64,000 bases of DNA, from assembly GCA_900317305.1 (NCBI GenBank), contig ONGG01000001.1, positions 62,001 to 126,000 on the forward strand, read 5' to 3'. Source of the DNA: an uncultured Prevotellaceae bacterium. GTDB taxonomy: Bacteria > Bacteroidota > Bacteroidia > Bacteroidales > Bacteroidaceae. The notes beneath the pieces are model-generated. The model did no database searches. It was not told the DNA's origin and saw nothing but the letters and a program-made list of their open reading frames with translations. Within the stretch, counting starts at the first letter, position 1, and each line of letters opens with the position of its first letter. Below are positions 18,066-26,282 of this stretch, piece by piece. The position numbers were made by a program, and so were the translations under genes.

Positions 18066-18099
18066 AAAAAGAGACGTCGAAGACTACGGCGTCTCTTTT
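18066..18099 (+). terminator. terminator after the OmpH-like gene
   Basis: GAGACG (18071-18076), with AAAAA before it, pairs with CGTCTC followed by TTTT (18090-18099). It lies 45 bases after the stop and 40 bases before nth. Confidence 0.75.
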
Positions 18100-18138
18100 A
18101 CCATATTTCTAATGCGATTACTCCTAATACCTGTTGCG

Positions 18139-18795
18139 ATGACACGAAAAGAAAGATATCGGTTTATCCTTGATTATTTCCGCAAACAACAGCCTCACGT
18201 CACCACAGAACTGCAATTCACGTCTCCTTTCCAACTCCTTGTGGCTACCATTCTTAGCGCACAGTGTACCGACAAAAGGGTGAACGAGGTGACACCTGCG
18301 CTCTTCGCGAAGTTCCCTGATGCCAAGTCGATGGCCGATGCCGAGGAGGTGGAGGTCTTTGAATACGTGAAAAGCGTCTCTTACCCCAACTCAAAGACAC
18401 GGCACCTGGTTCAGATGGCAAAGATGCTGGTGGCGGAGTATGGGGGAGAGGTGCCGTCCGACCCGGCCCAGCTTGTGCGCCTGCCCGGTGTGGGGAGGAA
18501 GACCGCCAATGTGGTGCAAGCGGTGGCTTTTGGGAAGGCAACGATGGCTGTCGACACCCACGTCTTCAGGGTGAGCCGCAGGCTCGGATTGGTCTCTCGC
18601 GATGCGAACACGCCGTTGAAGGTCGAGATGCAACTGATGCGCAATATCCCCGAGGCTGATATTCCTGATGCCCATCATTGGCTGATCTTGCACGGTCGAT
18701 ATGTGTGCACCAGCAGGAATCCCCATTGCCAGGAATGTCCGTTTGGCGACATCTGTCCCCGGCTGATGGACAATGACAAATTACAAAACCGATAA
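18139..18795 (+). CDS. nth: endonuclease III
   Basis: A 218-residue DNA glycosylase/AP lyase that removes oxidised pyrimidines in base excision repair. The helix-hairpin-helix LPGVGRKTANVV holds the catalytic Lys121, Asp139 follows in AVDTH, and the [4Fe-4S] cluster ligands are Cys190, Cys197, Cys200 and Cys206 with the classic C-X6-C-X2-C-X5-C spacing. The start at 18139 (MTRKERYRF) matches the family; the ATG at 18112 would add nine non-conserved residues and lie next to the terminator. It is followed two bases later by a DUF2461 gene in the same operon. Confidence 0.95.
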   Translation: MTRKERYRFILDYFRKQQPHVTTELQFTSPFQLLVATILSAQCTDKRVNEVTPALFAKFPDAKSMADAEEVEVFEYVKSVSYPNSKTRHLVQMAKMLVAEYGGEVPSDPAQLVRLPGVGRKTANVVQAVAFGKATMAVDTHVFRVSRRLGLVSRDANTPLKVEMQLMRNIPEADIPDAHHWLILHGRYVCTSRNPHCQECPFGDICPRLMDNDKLQNR

Positions 18796-18797
18796 TC

Positions 18798-19490
18798 ATG
18801 GATACGAAACTCATACACCATTTTCTCAACGATATCACCAAGCACAACAACCGGGAATGGTTCCACGCCAACAAATCGCGGTATCTGGAGGCAAAGGAGA
18901 ATTTTGAGCTGGGGGTGGCGCAGGCCATCACGCGCATAACGGAATTCGACCCCTCAATTGCCCACATCACCGTGCGCGATGCCACCTACAGGTTCTATCG
19001 CGACACCCGCTTTTCGCCCGACAAGTCGCCTTATAAACGTCATCTGGGTGCATATATCGCTGCCCATGGCAAGAAGGCGTTGCATGGTGGCTACTATATC
19101 CATCTGCAACCGGGGGAGTGCATGCTGGCAGGAGGATGCTACTATCTGCCTACCAATATTCTTACGGCATGCCGGAATGAAATCATGGCCAATGAGGAGG
19201 AATGGCTCTCAAGAGTAAGGAATCCGGAGTTCATCCGGCTGTTTGGTGAACCCGGCGATGGCGTGGCGGGCCGTGGCTTTGGCCTTGCCTTGCTGAAGTC
19301 GTGTCCCTCGGGCTTTCCACGCGACTATGAGCATATCCGCTATCTCAGGATGAAGGATTACTGCTGTTGGACTGGCGTGCCTGATGATTTCTTCGAGGGT
19401 GATGCATGGTTGGAGAGAATGGCCGAGGTGTTCAAGGTGGCAAAACCGATGCTCGACTTCGTGAATGCCGTTATCGATGACTACGAATAG
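18798..19490 (+). CDS. DUF2461 domain-containing protein
   Basis: A 230-residue cytoplasmic protein that fills the DUF2461 (TIGR02453) family from end to end. Landmarks are FLNDITKHNNREWFHANKSRY at the start, RDTRFSPDKSPYK near residue 70-83 and GGYYIHLQPGECMLAGG near residue 100. The function of the family is unknown. Only two bases separate it from nth, so they are cotranscribed; a link to DNA repair is a guess. It converges with the phosphodiesterase gene 21 bases away. No anomalies in length. Confidence 0.88.
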   Translation: MDTKLIHHFLNDITKHNNREWFHANKSRYLEAKENFELGVAQAITRITEFDPSIAHITVRDATYRFYRDTRFSPDKSPYKRHLGAYIAAHGKKALHGGYYIHLQPGECMLAGGCYYLPTNILTACRNEIMANEEEWLSRVRNPEFIRLFGEPGDGVAGRGFGLALLKSCPSGFPRDYEHIRYLRMKDYCCWTGVPDDFFEGDAWLERMAEVFKVAKPMLDFVNAVIDDYE

Positions 19491-19511
19491 TCGCGCCGTT
19501 CTGGCTGCGTT

Positions 19512-20717
19512 TCAGCGGATGCGCTCCAGGATGTGCGGCTTCAACATGTTGGTAATCTCGCGAATGTCGCCATCGTTGGGCGAGGGCTCAATGTTCAGTA
19601 ACAGGCAAATCAGGTTGTAGATACTCACGTTCTTAATGTCGCCCATGCTGACGTGCTCAAAGTCGGGCCCCACAGCCCGGAAGAGGGCATGCATGTCGCT
19701 GAATTGTGGGTCGAAGCCATGAGAACCCCATTCGTTGAGTTTGGTGTCCACTATCCACCCTAAGTCGGGCATCACCACAATGTCGCCTATGTGGGGATTG
19801 GTGCCAAAATGTAGATACGAGGGGATGTCTTCCTTAAACCAGTATTTGATGTGGTCAACGGTCTTAAGCGCCTCGAAAACAGTATTTCTGAATTCTTGCT
19901 TCACGTAAAGATTTAAAGGGTTGTTGCCTTCGGCAGCCCTGAGCCATTCGGGTTGAATGACATGGGTGAGGTCTACAATCCTGTCGGGAGCCAGTGGGGT
20001 CATGCCATGGTCGGATAGTACGATGAAGTTCACGTCTTTGCCCACTGGCAAAGCCATGATGCCGTCGTAGAGCTTTCGCATTTGTTTGTCTATCTTCTCC
20101 ACGGCATCGCGCGTATGCTTGTTCTGTGGACCATGAGAGTGGCCATTGGCATCTGGTTGCTCAAAGTAGGCCATGATGAGCGAGGGACGCTCATTCTCTG
20201 GAAGGCTCAACATACTGATGACGCCGTCAATCCGCTCCTCAAACGACAAATGGGGCTTTTCATCGTAATCATGATAGTGCCAGGGGTGCTTGCCGCCCAC
20301 CTGCACGTCCGACCCAGTCCAGTAATAGATGGCGGTGCGCATTCCCTGTCGCTCGGCCGTGTTCCAAATGGGGTCTCCACCATAGAAATAGGGGTCTTTG
20401 CTGGTCGATGGATCCGACAGGGCATAACGCCTGCCCGACTTGGGGTCAAGGAATGAGTTGGCAATGATGCCATGATGGTCGGGATAAAGTCCGGTGGCAA
20501 GGGTGTAGTGGTTGGGCCCAGTCTTCGAGGGGAATGAGGGAATGAGGTTGGCCTCCACTCCTTCATTGGCCATCTGGTCGAAAAATGGGGTGTCATACCA
20601 GATGGGATAGTCCCAACGGAAACCATCAAGCGAGACAACCACGGTATAGTGGCGCTGGGCGCTTATGGGGAGTGACAGGAGCGTCAGAATGACAATCAGG
20701 ACAATGTTTTTTCGCAT
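19512..20717 (-). CDS. secreted nucleotide pyrophosphatase/phosphodiesterase (alkaline phosphatase superfamily)
   Basis: A 401-residue protein with a Sec signal peptide (residues 1-20, ending PISA-Q). It belongs to the NPP branch of the alkaline phosphatase superfamily: the first metal Asp in VSLDGFRWD, the nucleophile Thr in FPSKTGPNHYTL, the metal site in VLSDHGMTP, and His in GSHGFD. It should split phosphodiester or pyrophosphate bonds of nucleotides or similar molecules in the periplasm. The start at 20717 (MRKNIVLIVIL) gives a proper signal peptide; ten more in-frame residues upstream are unlikely. Exact substrate unknown. Confidence 0.88.
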   Translation of the reverse strand: MRKNIVLIVILTLLSLPISAQRHYTVVVSLDGFRWDYPIWYDTPFFDQMANEGVEANLIPSFPSKTGPNHYTLATGLYPDHHGIIANSFLDPKSGRRYALSDPSTSKDPYFYGGDPIWNTAERQGMRTAIYYWTGSDVQVGGKHPWHYHDYDEKPHLSFEERIDGVISMLSLPENERPSLIMAYFEQPDANGHSHGPQNKHTRDAVEKIDKQMRKLYDGIMALPVGKDVNFIVLSDHGMTPLAPDRIVDLTHVIQPEWLRAAEGNNPLNLYVKQEFRNTVFEALKTVDHIKYWFKEDIPSYLHFGTNPHIGDIVVMPDLGWIVDTKLNEWGSHGFDPQFSDMHALFRAVGPDFEHVSMGDIKNVSIYNLICLLLNIEPSPNDGDIREITNMLKPHILERIR

Positions 20718-20763
20718 GGTGGTTCTTTTTTTAAGGCTGATAACCAAGGGTCCGTTTAATGAG

Positions 20764-20800
20764 AAACGGATAACCTCAACTGTCTCGAGATTATCCGTTT
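20764..20800 (-). terminator. hairpin downstream of tRNA-fMet
   Basis: AAACGGATAA (20764-20773) pairs perfectly with TTATCCGTTT (20791-20800). It starts two bases beyond the tRNA 3' end on the minus strand and probably ends the tRNA transcript, though the T run is short. Confidence 0.6.
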
Positions 20801-20801
20801 T

Positions 20802-20877
20802 TGGTTGCGGAGGCAGGACTCGAACATGCGACCTCCAGGTTATGAGCCTGGCGAGCTACCAACTGCTCCACTCCGCG
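20802..20877 (-). tRNA. initiator tRNA-fMet (CAT)
   Basis: Seventy-six bases including an encoded CCA. The anticodon loop CTCATAA carries CAT, closed by CCAGG/CCTGG. The acceptor arm CGCGGAG/CTCCGCA leaves C1 facing A72, the unpaired first position that marks bacterial initiator tRNA. The T arm GTTCGAGTC is normal. The third-to-last anticodon-stem pairs are A-T, G-C, G-C rather than the usual three G-C pairs, a small deviation. It has its own promoter and is transcribed apart from the phosphodiesterase gene. Confidence 0.93.
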
Positions 20878-20894
20878 ATTTTCAAATGCGGTTG

Positions 20895-20926
20895 CAAAGG
20901 TACTGCTTTTTTTCGCCATCTCCAAA
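20895..20926 (-). promoter_or_regulatory. promoter of tRNA-fMet
   Basis: On the minus strand TTTG (20926-20923) is followed after 20 bases by TACCTTTG (20902-20895), 18 bases before the tRNA 5' end. Confidence 0.7.
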
Positions 20927-21040
20927 TTTTTCGCAGATTTTTTTGCTTTTTACCGCATTTTTCCTCTGTTTTGTTGAAAAAAATGATAAATGTGGGTGTA
21001 TACTATGTGTATTCATTTCGTTCAAGGTCGTCTCTACCTC

Positions 21041-21062
21041 ATTTTTGACATGTGTCAAAAAT
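21041..21062. promoter_or_regulatory. 22-base palindrome upstream of the TetR gene
   Basis: ATTTTTGACA and its exact complement TGTCAAAAAT flank a TG centre. It lies 32 bases before the -33 element of the TetR/fabG promoter and shares TTTTTG followed by a CA end with the larger operator at 21117-21154. Probably a second regulator site; there is no T run for a terminator. Confidence 0.5.
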
Positions 21063-21093
21063 AGTAAAATCTTTGTCTTTTCATCGTTTTTAT

Positions 21094-21125
21094 TTTGCGA
21101 AAATCAAATAAAACCACTATTTTTG
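21094..21125 (+). promoter_or_regulatory. promoter of the TetR-fabG operon
   Basis: TTTG (21094-21097), 20 bases, then TATTTTTG (21118-21125). The -7 element is buried in the left arm of a perfect inverted repeat, so a bound repressor would block RNA polymerase. Confidence 0.75.
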
Positions 21126-21154
21126 CACACGCATTAGTTGATGTGCAAAAATAG
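21117..21154. promoter_or_regulatory. perfect 13-base inverted repeat over the -7 element, likely TetR operator
   Basis: CTATTTTTGCACA (21117-21129) and TGTGCAAAAATAG (21142-21154) are exact complements separated by 12 bases. The left arm contains the promoter's -7 element; the right arm touches the AGGAGG ribosome binding site of the regulator gene. Half-sites spaced this way and overlapping the start of transcription are typical of autoregulated TetR-family operators. Confidence 0.7.
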
Positions 21155-21162
21155 GAGGTTTT

Positions 21163-21756
21163 ATGTCAATTTCGAAAACAAGACAGAAGTTGGTTGATGT
21201 GGCAAGACAACTATTTGCCAAGAAGGGCATCGAGAATACCACGATGAATGATATTGCCGTGGCTTCGGGAAAGGGCCGCCGCACGCTCTATACTTATTTT
21301 AAAAGTAAGGAGGATGTCTACTATGCGGTCATCGCTTCCGAACTGGAGCGGCTTTCTGACAAATTGGACGAGGTGGCTGCCAAGAAAATCCAGCCGCAAG
21401 ACAAGATTATCGAACTCATTTACACGCATCTAAGTATGATTAAGGAGACTGTGGTGAGAAATGGTAACTTGAGGGCTGAGTTTTTCCGTAATATCTGGAT
21501 GGTGGAGAAAATGAGGAAGAATTTCGACGAAGACGAAATCGAACTCTTCAGGAAAGTGTATTCCGAAGGGAAGGCCGAGGGCGAGTTCGATATCGACAAT
21601 GTGGAATTGGTGGCCGACATCACCCATTATTGCATTAAAGGATTGGAGGTGCCTTATATCTACGGCCGACTCGGCCACGGACTGACAGAGGAAACAAGCA
21701 AGCCGCTTGTGGCCAAGGTGGTTTATGGTGCCTTGGGCAAGAGTCTGAACAAGTAA
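21163..21756 (+). CDS. TetR/AcrR family transcriptional regulator
   Basis: A 197-residue one-component regulator. Residues about 5-50 form the TetR helix-turn-helix (ARQLFAKKGIENTTMNDIAVASGKGRRTLYTYFKSKED contains the recognition helix around GRRTLYTYF). The C-terminal helical part is a ligand pocket of unknown specificity. The start ATG follows AGGAGG at 21153-21158. It is the first gene before fabG, and a perfect inverted repeat overlaps its promoter, so it most likely represses its own operon. Position next to fabG suggests control of fatty-acid synthesis or response to a fatty acyl ligand; that is inference. Confidence 0.9.
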   Translation: MSISKTRQKLVDVARQLFAKKGIENTTMNDIAVASGKGRRTLYTYFKSKEDVYYAVIASELERLSDKLDEVAAKKIQPQDKIIELIYTHLSMIKETVVRNGNLRAEFFRNIWMVEKMRKNFDEDEIELFRKVYSEGKAEGEFDIDNVELVADITHYCIKGLEVPYIYGRLGHGLTEETSKPLVAKVVYGALGKSLNK

Positions 21757-21791
21757 GAATTCTATCAATATAAAAATTTAAATCAAAAAAA

Positions 21792-22538
21792 ATGGGATTA
21801 TTAACAGGTAAGACAGCACTCATTACAGGTGCTGCACGCGGTATCGGAAAGGCTATCGCGCTCAAGTTTGCAGAAGAAGGTGCCAATGTGGCTTTCACCG
21901 ACCTGGTCATCGACGAGAATGGTCTCGCCACGCAGGAAGAAATCGCAGCCAAAGGTGTAAAGGCCAAGGGATATGCTTCAAACGCGGCCGACTTTGCACA
22001 GACAGAAGAGGTGGTCAAGCAGATCAAGGAGGAGTTTGGCTCCATTGATATCCTTGTCAACAATGCTGGTATCACCAAGGATGGCCTGATGCTGAGGATG
22101 AGTGAGCAGCAGTGGGATGCCGTTATCACCGTGAATCTTAAATCCGCTTTCAATTTCATTCATGCATGCGTGCCCGTCATGATGCGCCAGCGTGCAGGTA
22201 GCATCATCAATATGTCGTCGGTGGTGGGTGTTCACGGCAATGCCGGACAGGCCAACTACGCCGCATCGAAGGCCGGACTCATCGCCCTGGCCAAGTCCAT
22301 CGCGCAGGAGATGGGACCAAAGGGTATCCGTGCCAATGCCATCGCACCGGGATTCATCGACACAGCCATGACACAGCAGCTCTCCGAAGAGGTGCGCAAG
22401 GAATGGTGCCAGAAGATTCCTCTCCGCAGAGGTGGAACCGTGGACGACATCGCCAATACTGCCCTGTATCTGGCCAGCGACCTCTCGGCTTATGTGAGCG
22501 GACAGGTCATCCAGGTGGATGGCGGCATGAACATGTAA
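21792..22538 (+). CDS. fabG: 3-oxoacyl-[acyl-carrier-protein] reductase
   Basis: A 248-residue short-chain dehydrogenase that reduces 3-oxoacyl-ACP to 3-hydroxyacyl-ACP with NADPH in fatty-acid elongation. It has the nucleotide loop TGAARGIG (12-19), NNAG (90-93), and the Ser-Tyr-Lys triad (Ser143, Tyr156, Lys160 in YAASK). The C-terminal VSGQVIQVDGGMNM is the FabG ending. It follows the TetR gene by 35 bases and precedes an RluA-type gene by six. No other fab gene is nearby, so its specificity is inferred from sequence alone. Confidence 0.92.
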   Translation: MGLLTGKTALITGAARGIGKAIALKFAEEGANVAFTDLVIDENGLATQEEIAAKGVKAKGYASNAADFAQTEEVVKQIKEEFGSIDILVNNAGITKDGLMLRMSEQQWDAVITVNLKSAFNFIHACVPVMMRQRAGSIINMSSVVGVHGNAGQANYAASKAGLIALAKSIAQEMGPKGIRANAIAPGFIDTAMTQQLSEEVRKEWCQKIPLRRGGTVDDIANTALYLASDLSAYVSGQVIQVDGGMNM

Positions 22539-22544
22539 TGGCTG

Positions 22545-23228
22545 ATGCAGGTCATATACGAAGACAACCATATCATCATCGTCAACAAGGAAAGCGGTGA
22601 GATTGTGCAGGGCGACAAGACCGGCGACCAGCCTCTTTCCGAGACGGTGAAACAATACATCAAGACGACGCACAACAAGCCTGGGAACGTGTTCCTGGGC
22701 GTTGTGCACCGTCTCGATCGGCCTGTTAGCGGAGTGGTGGTTTTTGCCAAGACTTCCAAGGCCCTGGCACGCCTCAACGACATGTTCCGTGAGGGACAGG
22801 TGCACAAAACCTATTGGGCCATAGTGCAAGGCAAGCCGGGAAGTGAGGCCGACACGCTTACGGGATGGATTACCCGCAATGAGAAGCAGAACAAAAGTTA
22901 CATCCATCCCAGAGAGGTGAGAGGTTCGAAACAGGCTGTTCTCAAATACCGGCTCTTGGCTTGCACCGACAGGTATAGCTTGCTTGAGGTGCAACTGCTC
23001 ACGGGCCGCCACCATCAGATCAGATGCCAGCTGTCGGCGATGGGATGTCCCATCAAGGGCGACCTGAAATATGGCGCCAAGCGCTCCAATCCCGATGGCA
23101 GCATCTCGTTGCATGCCCGTAGGGTGGAGTTCATTCATCCGGTCTCCAAACTACCTATAGTGGCCGAGGCAACCATACCCAACGACAATTTGTGGCGTGA
23201 GATCACCACGTCGGTTCAAATGCCCTAA
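22545..23228 (+). CDS. RluA-family 23S/tRNA pseudouridine synthase
   Basis: A 227-residue RNA-modifying enzyme. The catalytic motif HRLDRPVSG holds Asp58, and the C-terminal LLTGRHHQIRCQLSAMGCPIKGDLKYG is the family's other hallmark. It lacks an N-terminal S4 domain, like the short RluA/RluC/TruC-type members, so the target base cannot be told. It begins six bases after fabG and is probably in the same operon with the TetR regulator. No oddities. Confidence 0.9.
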   Translation: MQVIYEDNHIIIVNKESGEIVQGDKTGDQPLSETVKQYIKTTHNKPGNVFLGVVHRLDRPVSGVVVFAKTSKALARLNDMFREGQVHKTYWAIVQGKPGSEADTLTGWITRNEKQNKSYIHPREVRGSKQAVLKYRLLACTDRYSLLEVQLLTGRHHQIRCQLSAMGCPIKGDLKYGAKRSNPDGSISLHARRVEFIHPVSKLPIVAEATIPNDNLWREITTSVQMP

Positions 23229-23250
23229 AATCTAGTCAACTTATAATTCT

Positions 23251-24249
23251 ATGGAAACAAAAATTGCATTTTTCGACTCGAAAAGCTACGACAAGGACAC
23301 TTTTGAGAAAGTGAACAAGAACTTCGGATTCGATATCCATTATTACAAAGAGCGACTCTCGATGAACACGGTCTCACTCACCCAGGGAGTGGATGCCGTA
23401 TGTATTTTCGTCAATGCCGAGTGCGATGCCAGGGTGATTGAGCGAATGGCACAGAATGGGGTAAAACTCATTGCCTTGCGCTGTGCAGGATTCAACAATG
23501 TCGACATCAAGGCAGCACGCCAATATGGCATCAAGGTAGTGCGTGTGCCAGCCTATTCGCCTCATGCCGTGGCCGAATATGCCGTGACACTCATGATGGC
23601 GCTCAACCGAAAGGTCTACCGCTCGGTCTACCGCACTAGGGAAGGCAACTTCAAACTCAACGGTCTGTTGGGCTTCGACATGTATGGCAAGACTGCCGGA
23701 CTGATTGGTATGGGACGTATCGCGAAGGAACTGATAAAAATCCTCAAGGGATTTGGCATGAACGTGGTGGCTTATGACCTTTATCCCGATGAGGCCTTTG
23801 CCAAGGAATATCAGGTGAAGATGGTGACGCTCGACGAACTGTATGAGCAATCAGACATCATCTCATTGCATTGCCCGCTCACCGAAGAGACGAAATTCAT
23901 CATCAACAACGAGTCGATCACCAAGATGAAGTATGGTGTGATGATCATCAATACGGGCCGTGGCAAACTCATCAAGACCGAGGACCTGATCGATGGACTC
24001 AGGTCGCACCAGATTGGCTCGGCCGGACTCGACGTGTATGAGGAGGAGGCCAACTACTTCTACGAGGACCGTTCCGACAAGATGATCGACGACGACAAAC
24101 TGGCTCTGCTCCTGATGATGCCGAATGTCATCATCACATCCCATCAGGCTTTCTTCACCCAGGAGGCCACACACAACATCGCTGTCACCACATTGCAGAA
24201 CATCCTCGACTTCGCAGAGGACAAACCTCTCGTCAATGAGGTGAAGTAA
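23251..24249 (+). CDS. ldhA: D-lactate dehydrogenase (NAD+, fermentative)
   Basis: A 332-residue 2-hydroxyacid dehydrogenase of the D-lactate type. The NAD loop is GLIGMGRIA, and the catalytic Arg, Glu and His are in INTGRGKLI, DVYEEEANYF and SHQAFFT. The DVYEEE-ANYFYEDRS stretch is characteristic of D-lactate dehydrogenase over other family members. It reduces pyruvate to D-lactate to regenerate NAD+. It lies 22 bases after the pseudouridine synthase gene and is closed by a strong hairpin. A lactate permease and a D-lactate-oxidase-like enzyme in this window could move or reuse the product. Confidence 0.92.
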   Translation: METKIAFFDSKSYDKDTFEKVNKNFGFDIHYYKERLSMNTVSLTQGVDAVCIFVNAECDARVIERMAQNGVKLIALRCAGFNNVDIKAARQYGIKVVRVPAYSPHAVAEYAVTLMMALNRKVYRSVYRTREGNFKLNGLLGFDMYGKTAGLIGMGRIAKELIKILKGFGMNVVAYDLYPDEAFAKEYQVKMVTLDELYEQSDIISLHCPLTEETKFIINNESITKMKYGVMIINTGRGKLIKTEDLIDGLRSHQIGSAGLDVYEEEANYFYEDRSDKMIDDDKLALLLMMPNVIITSHQAFFTQEATHNIAVTTLQNILDFAEDKPLVNEVK

Positions 24250-24277
24250 TCATTTGAGGAAATAACGATACTCGATA

Positions 24278-24318
24278 AAATCGGGTGCCTACCATTCAGC
24301 AAGGTCGGCGCCCGATTT
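24278..24318. terminator. bidirectional terminator between ldhA and the nuclease gene
   Basis: AAATCGGGTGCC (24278-24289) pairs over 12 bases with GGCGCCCGATTT (24307-24318, one G-T wobble), then CACTTTTTT on the plus strand. The right arm lies inside the last codons of the convergent nuclease gene. Confidence 0.8.
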
Positions 24319-25134
24319 CACTTTTTTCGACTGCGACTTGTCGAGATGGGGAAAGAAGGTTAGCCCCGTGATGCGCTCCACTTGGGAAATGGAATTCACC
24401 CACATGTCCTTCTTGCCTTTTACATTGGTGTTCTTCACCACAAACCCAATGCCTTTGGGGTGCTTCCCGAGACATAATACAACCTTGAAGAAAGCCTCAG
24501 GAACCAAAACTTTGTTCGCACCGATATATTTATGTTCTCCACGGTATACAATAGGGCCACAGACAATATAGATGTCGCCATATTGCTCTGCCCATTTGCG
24601 GCATGTGAGCTCTATCTGGTTCCAAACACCATTGTTCAGGCCACGGTCCTGTGGACAGATATTGCTGAGGAGAAATGACTCATACATCGCCTCCTTCGAC
24701 CATTTGTTGTCACCTGCAGGGCACATATGGCCGCGGCTCCATGTGGTCGCTTTATAATCGTTGAGTGTGGCGCGCGGACGGGCTACGTCAGGGTCCTCGT
24801 GAAATGCAGCACCCGGACGACGGGCCTCACCCGTGACGTGGTCACGGGTGAGATGCCATGCCACCCAGTTGGGGATTTTCCACTCTTTGTTGTAGGATGC
24901 GATATAACCCTTGCGGACGAGGATTTTTCCGGCATCGCCTTTACGCTGATGAGGCAGGCCCACGGATTTCCATTCACTCTGCTGCTCAGCGTTCGAAATG
25001 ACCTCAACCGATGATGCCGAATCCAGCCGCGTCTCCGTGTGCATGCCTGCAATGTTGTTGCGGCATCCTACACAGAATGCCAGTGTCAGGCAGATGCCGA
25101 CATCAGCAAGCAGGGCTCTCGTCATTCTCATCAT
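24289..25134 (-). CDS. DNA/RNA non-specific endonuclease, lipoprotein
   Basis: A 281-residue secreted nuclease of the NUC1 (beta-beta-alpha metal) family. A lipoprotein signal ends at FCVGC. The active site is seen as SRGHMCPAGDN with the general-base His; the usual D of DRGH is Ser here, a variation I believe also occurs in relatives. A downstream Asn for metal binding is in LNNGVWNQIE. It should degrade DNA and RNA at the cell surface or in the periplasm. The start could be any of three close Met codons (25134, 25131, 25125). It is followed upstream in the same direction by an SH3 protein gene, possibly one operon. Confidence 0.87.
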   Translation of the reverse strand: MMRMTRALLADVGICLTLAFCVGCRNNIAGMHTETRLDSASSVEVISNAEQQSEWKSVGLPHQRKGDAGKILVRKGYIASYNKEWKIPNWVAWHLTRDHVTGEARRPGAAFHEDPDVARPRATLNDYKATTWSRGHMCPAGDNKWSKEAMYESFLLSNICPQDRGLNNGVWNQIELTCRKWAEQYGDIYIVCGPIVYRGEHKYIGANKVLVPEAFFKVVLCLGKHPKGIGFVVKNTNVKGKKDMWVNSISQVERITGLTFFPHLDKSQSKKVKSGADLAEW

Positions 25135-25173
25135 CGGGAAATCGATAGGTATGAAGGCGAAATAATGACAGAC

Positions 25174-25677
25174 TTAAATCCCACTCACGATTCTGACGTC
25201 GGTCTTCTTGATAAACAGGAAGTCGTGGGCGGTCTTCAGCACATAGTAGATGCCGTCCTCATCATATTCGTCGGCAATGATGGTTCCTTTGCTTACAGTG
25301 GCGAAGAGCGGGTATTTGGAACCATCCTCGTAACTCTCCCGATAGATGGGGGTGTTTTCACGGGCAGCCACAATCTTGTCATGTCCGCGTCCGGAATACC
25401 AATTCTGAGAACCCACATATTTGCTGTAAGCCCAGCCTGTCACGTTCCCTACACTCACCTTGCACCAGTTGCCACTCTGGCCGCGGAGCACTCCATTTCC
25501 CAGTCCGTGAGAGAACATGTACAGTTTGGTCAATACAGGTGCCTTGGTCGAGGGCCTTTGCCTGACATTCACAAAACCATCATCAGATGTGGCATAAACA
25601 ACGGTGAATACTGGCTGTTGGGCCCACATGGATATGCCCATCATCATAGCGTAGAGGAATACAATTAATCTTTTCAT
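25174..25677 (-). CDS. secreted bacterial SH3-domain protein
   Basis: A 167-residue exported protein. The signal peptide (1-19) ends at SMWA-Q. Residues about 27-95 form an SH3b domain (VNVRQRPSTKAPVL, GNWCKVSVGNVTGWAYSKYV), a fold that often binds peptidoglycan. The second half is unassigned but carries repeated Tyr-rich beta segments. It lies 39 bases upstream of the nuclease gene on the same strand and has its own promoter at 25763-25794, so the two may be cotranscribed. A cell-wall or envelope role is inferred from the domain only. Confidence 0.82.
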   Translation of the reverse strand: MKRLIVFLYAMMMGISMWAQQPVFTVVYATSDDGFVNVRQRPSTKAPVLTKLYMFSHGLGNGVLRGQSGNWCKVSVGNVTGWAYSKYVGSQNWYSGRGHDKIVAARENTPIYRESYEDGSKYPLFATVSKGTIIADEYDEDGIYYVLKTAHDFLFIKKTDVRIVSGI

Positions 25678-25762
25678 GTTGATTGTTTTTTCGTGATTAT
25701 TGGTAATGACAAATGATGTATCTATTTCCTAAATGTAAAAAGATGTTTTACTTTTTCATTGG

Positions 25763-25794
25763 CAAAAATAGACATAAATCTTGAATCCCACAAC
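25763..25794 (-). promoter_or_regulatory. promoter of the SH3 protein gene
   Basis: On the minus strand GTTG (25794-25791) and, after 20 bases, TATTTTTG (25770-25763). Leader about 80 bases. Confidence 0.6.
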
Positions 25795-25830
25795 AATATA
25801 GATTTAAAAATGCACGGATAGGAGGGCAAT

Positions 25831-25858
25831 AAAAAAAGAAACCCGCTTTTTGCGGGTT
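25831..25858 (-). terminator. terminator of tRNA-Ser
   Basis: AACCCGC (25840-25846) pairs with GCGGGTT (25852-25858) over a five-base loop; on the minus strand it is followed by TCTTTTTTT. It begins 12 bases after the tRNA end. Confidence 0.88.
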
Positions 25859-25869
25859 CCTATTCTCTG

Positions 25870-25957
25870 CGGAAAGGATAGGATTCGAACCTACGAACCG
25901 GTTTCGCCGGTTACACGCTTTCCAGGCGTGCCTCTTCAGCCACTCGAGCACCTTTCC
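25870..25957 (-). tRNA. tRNA-Ser (GGA)
   Basis: Eighty-eight bases with acceptor GGAAAGG/CCTTTCC, anticodon loop CTGGAAA (GGA) closed by CACGC/GCGTG, and a long variable arm with the stem ACCGG/CCGGT, as expected for a class II serine tRNA. The T arm GTTCGAATC is normal. No CCA is encoded, unlike the fMet tRNA in this window. It reads UCC and UCU codons. Confidence 0.93.
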
Positions 25958-25980
25958 TTGGCTAAATTTCTTTCGGGTTG

Positions 25981-26009
25981 CAAAATTAAGCATTTCTTGT
26001 CAATTCAAC
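25981..26009 (-). promoter_or_regulatory. promoter of tRNA-Ser
   Basis: On the minus strand GTTG (26009-26006) and TAATTTTG (25988-25981), 24 bases before the tRNA. Together with the divergent -7 element at 26212 it accounts for the regulatory content of 25960-26282; the rest of that stretch is AT-rich with nothing recognisable. Confidence 0.65.
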
Positions 26010-26211
26010 GAATTTTTCTCACTTTTTTTCTGCCTTTTTACAAAAAATGGTGTGTTGATGATGGGATAACCTGTGTTGATATTGCATGGTTAACCTCTTT
26101 CCCGAAGACTGAAGTATATGCTTTTTTCTGCCATTTGATGACATCTTGTTAAAAATTATCAATTATTTCTTCTTTTTTTAACAAAACTATTAAAGTCTTA
26201 AATAAAAAACA

Positions 26212-26219
26212 TATCTTTG
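26212..26219 (+). promoter_or_regulatory. -7 element of the zinc-ribbon operon
   Basis: TATCTTTG, 64 bases before the ATG at 26283. The -33 position is AT-rich without a clear TTTG. Confidence 0.55.
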
Positions 26220-26282
26220 TAAAGTTGATAGTTCTATCCTATTCACTCTAATCGTATATACCACTAATAATCCTTTTTGCCT

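Noticed and set aside
21041-21062. The 22-base palindrome as a terminator for an upstream gene
   Set aside because: No coding gene reads into it on the plus strand and there is no T run; a regulator site is more likely.
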